A DNA stretch of 64,000 nucleotides. Source: Aphelenchoides besseyi (taxonomy: Eukaryota; Nematoda; Chromadorea; Rhabditida; Aphelenchoididae). The notes under the pieces were generated by a model, which searched no databases, had not been told where the DNA came from, and saw nothing but the letters and a program-made list of their open reading frames with translations. The translations under genes were made by a program, and so were the position numbers. The stretch is taken from contig JAMPIQ010000003.1 of NCBI GenBank assembly GCA_024699855.1, positions 7,502,001-7,566,000 on the forward strand, read 5' to 3'. This document shows, piece by piece, positions 63,989 through 64,000 of this stretch (its first letter is position 1; every line of letters starts with the position of its first letter).

Positions 63989-64000
63989 GTAAGACTTTGC

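Overview
This 64 kb window is eukaryotic and nematode. The evidence is gene content and architecture: a nematode cuticle collagen, a major-sperm-protein (MSP) domain protein, a chemoreceptor-type 7TM GPCR, a hedgehog-related secreted protein, a Fer-type SH2 tyrosine kinase and a worm-type casein-kinase-like gene. Introns are mostly 35-60 nt with TTTCAG-type acceptors, and genes are dense on both strands. The exact lineage cannot be fixed from the sequence alone.

Layout. 0-16 kb is a compact housekeeping block: a MIER-type ELM2/SANT corepressor and a USP deubiquitinase (minus strand, overlapping by 4 bp), two unrecognised genes and cytosolic arginyl-tRNA synthetase in one plus-strand run, a GNAT acetyltransferase, a transposon-rich patch around a poorly understood gene (8.6-11.2 kb), COP9 subunit CSN5, translocon subunit TRAP-gamma, an exosome MTR3-type subunit and two small unknown genes. 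15.8-28 kb holds a LARP7-like protein, a cuticle collagen, a BTBD10-type BTB protein with a 1.6 kb first intron, a small membrane protein, an SH2-only protein and an SH2 tyrosine kinase. 28-33 kb is gene-poor and carries a full-length but inactivated mariner (31.1-32.5 kb). 33-48.5 kb is dominated by chromatin and transcription genes: a degenerate TTBK-like kinase, a BRPF/LIN-49 homologue with a small gene nested antisense in an intron, and MED13 of the Mediator kinase module spanning 9.2 kb. 48.5-54.5 kb has no gene I can support. 54.5-64 kb carries environmental, secreted and metabolic genes: a GPCR, a secreted Cys-rich protein, an acyl-CoA synthetase, an MSP-domain protein, a retinol-dehydrogenase-like SDR and the 5' part of a hedgehog-related gene cut by the window edge.

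Functionally the identifiable genes cover transcriptional control (MED13, BRPF, MIER, LARP7), protein turnover (CSN5, USP), RNA processing (MTR3), translation and secretion (ArgRS, TRAP-gamma), and nematode-specific surface, sperm, signalling and sensory functions. I see no obvious new multi-gene system. The most unusual observations are small: an SH2 domain lacking its phosphotyrosine-binding Arg, an NFG pseudokinase, a LARP7-like protein without a visible xRRM, overlapping starts and stops, nested transposon remnants, and a one-base frame break in ArgRS.
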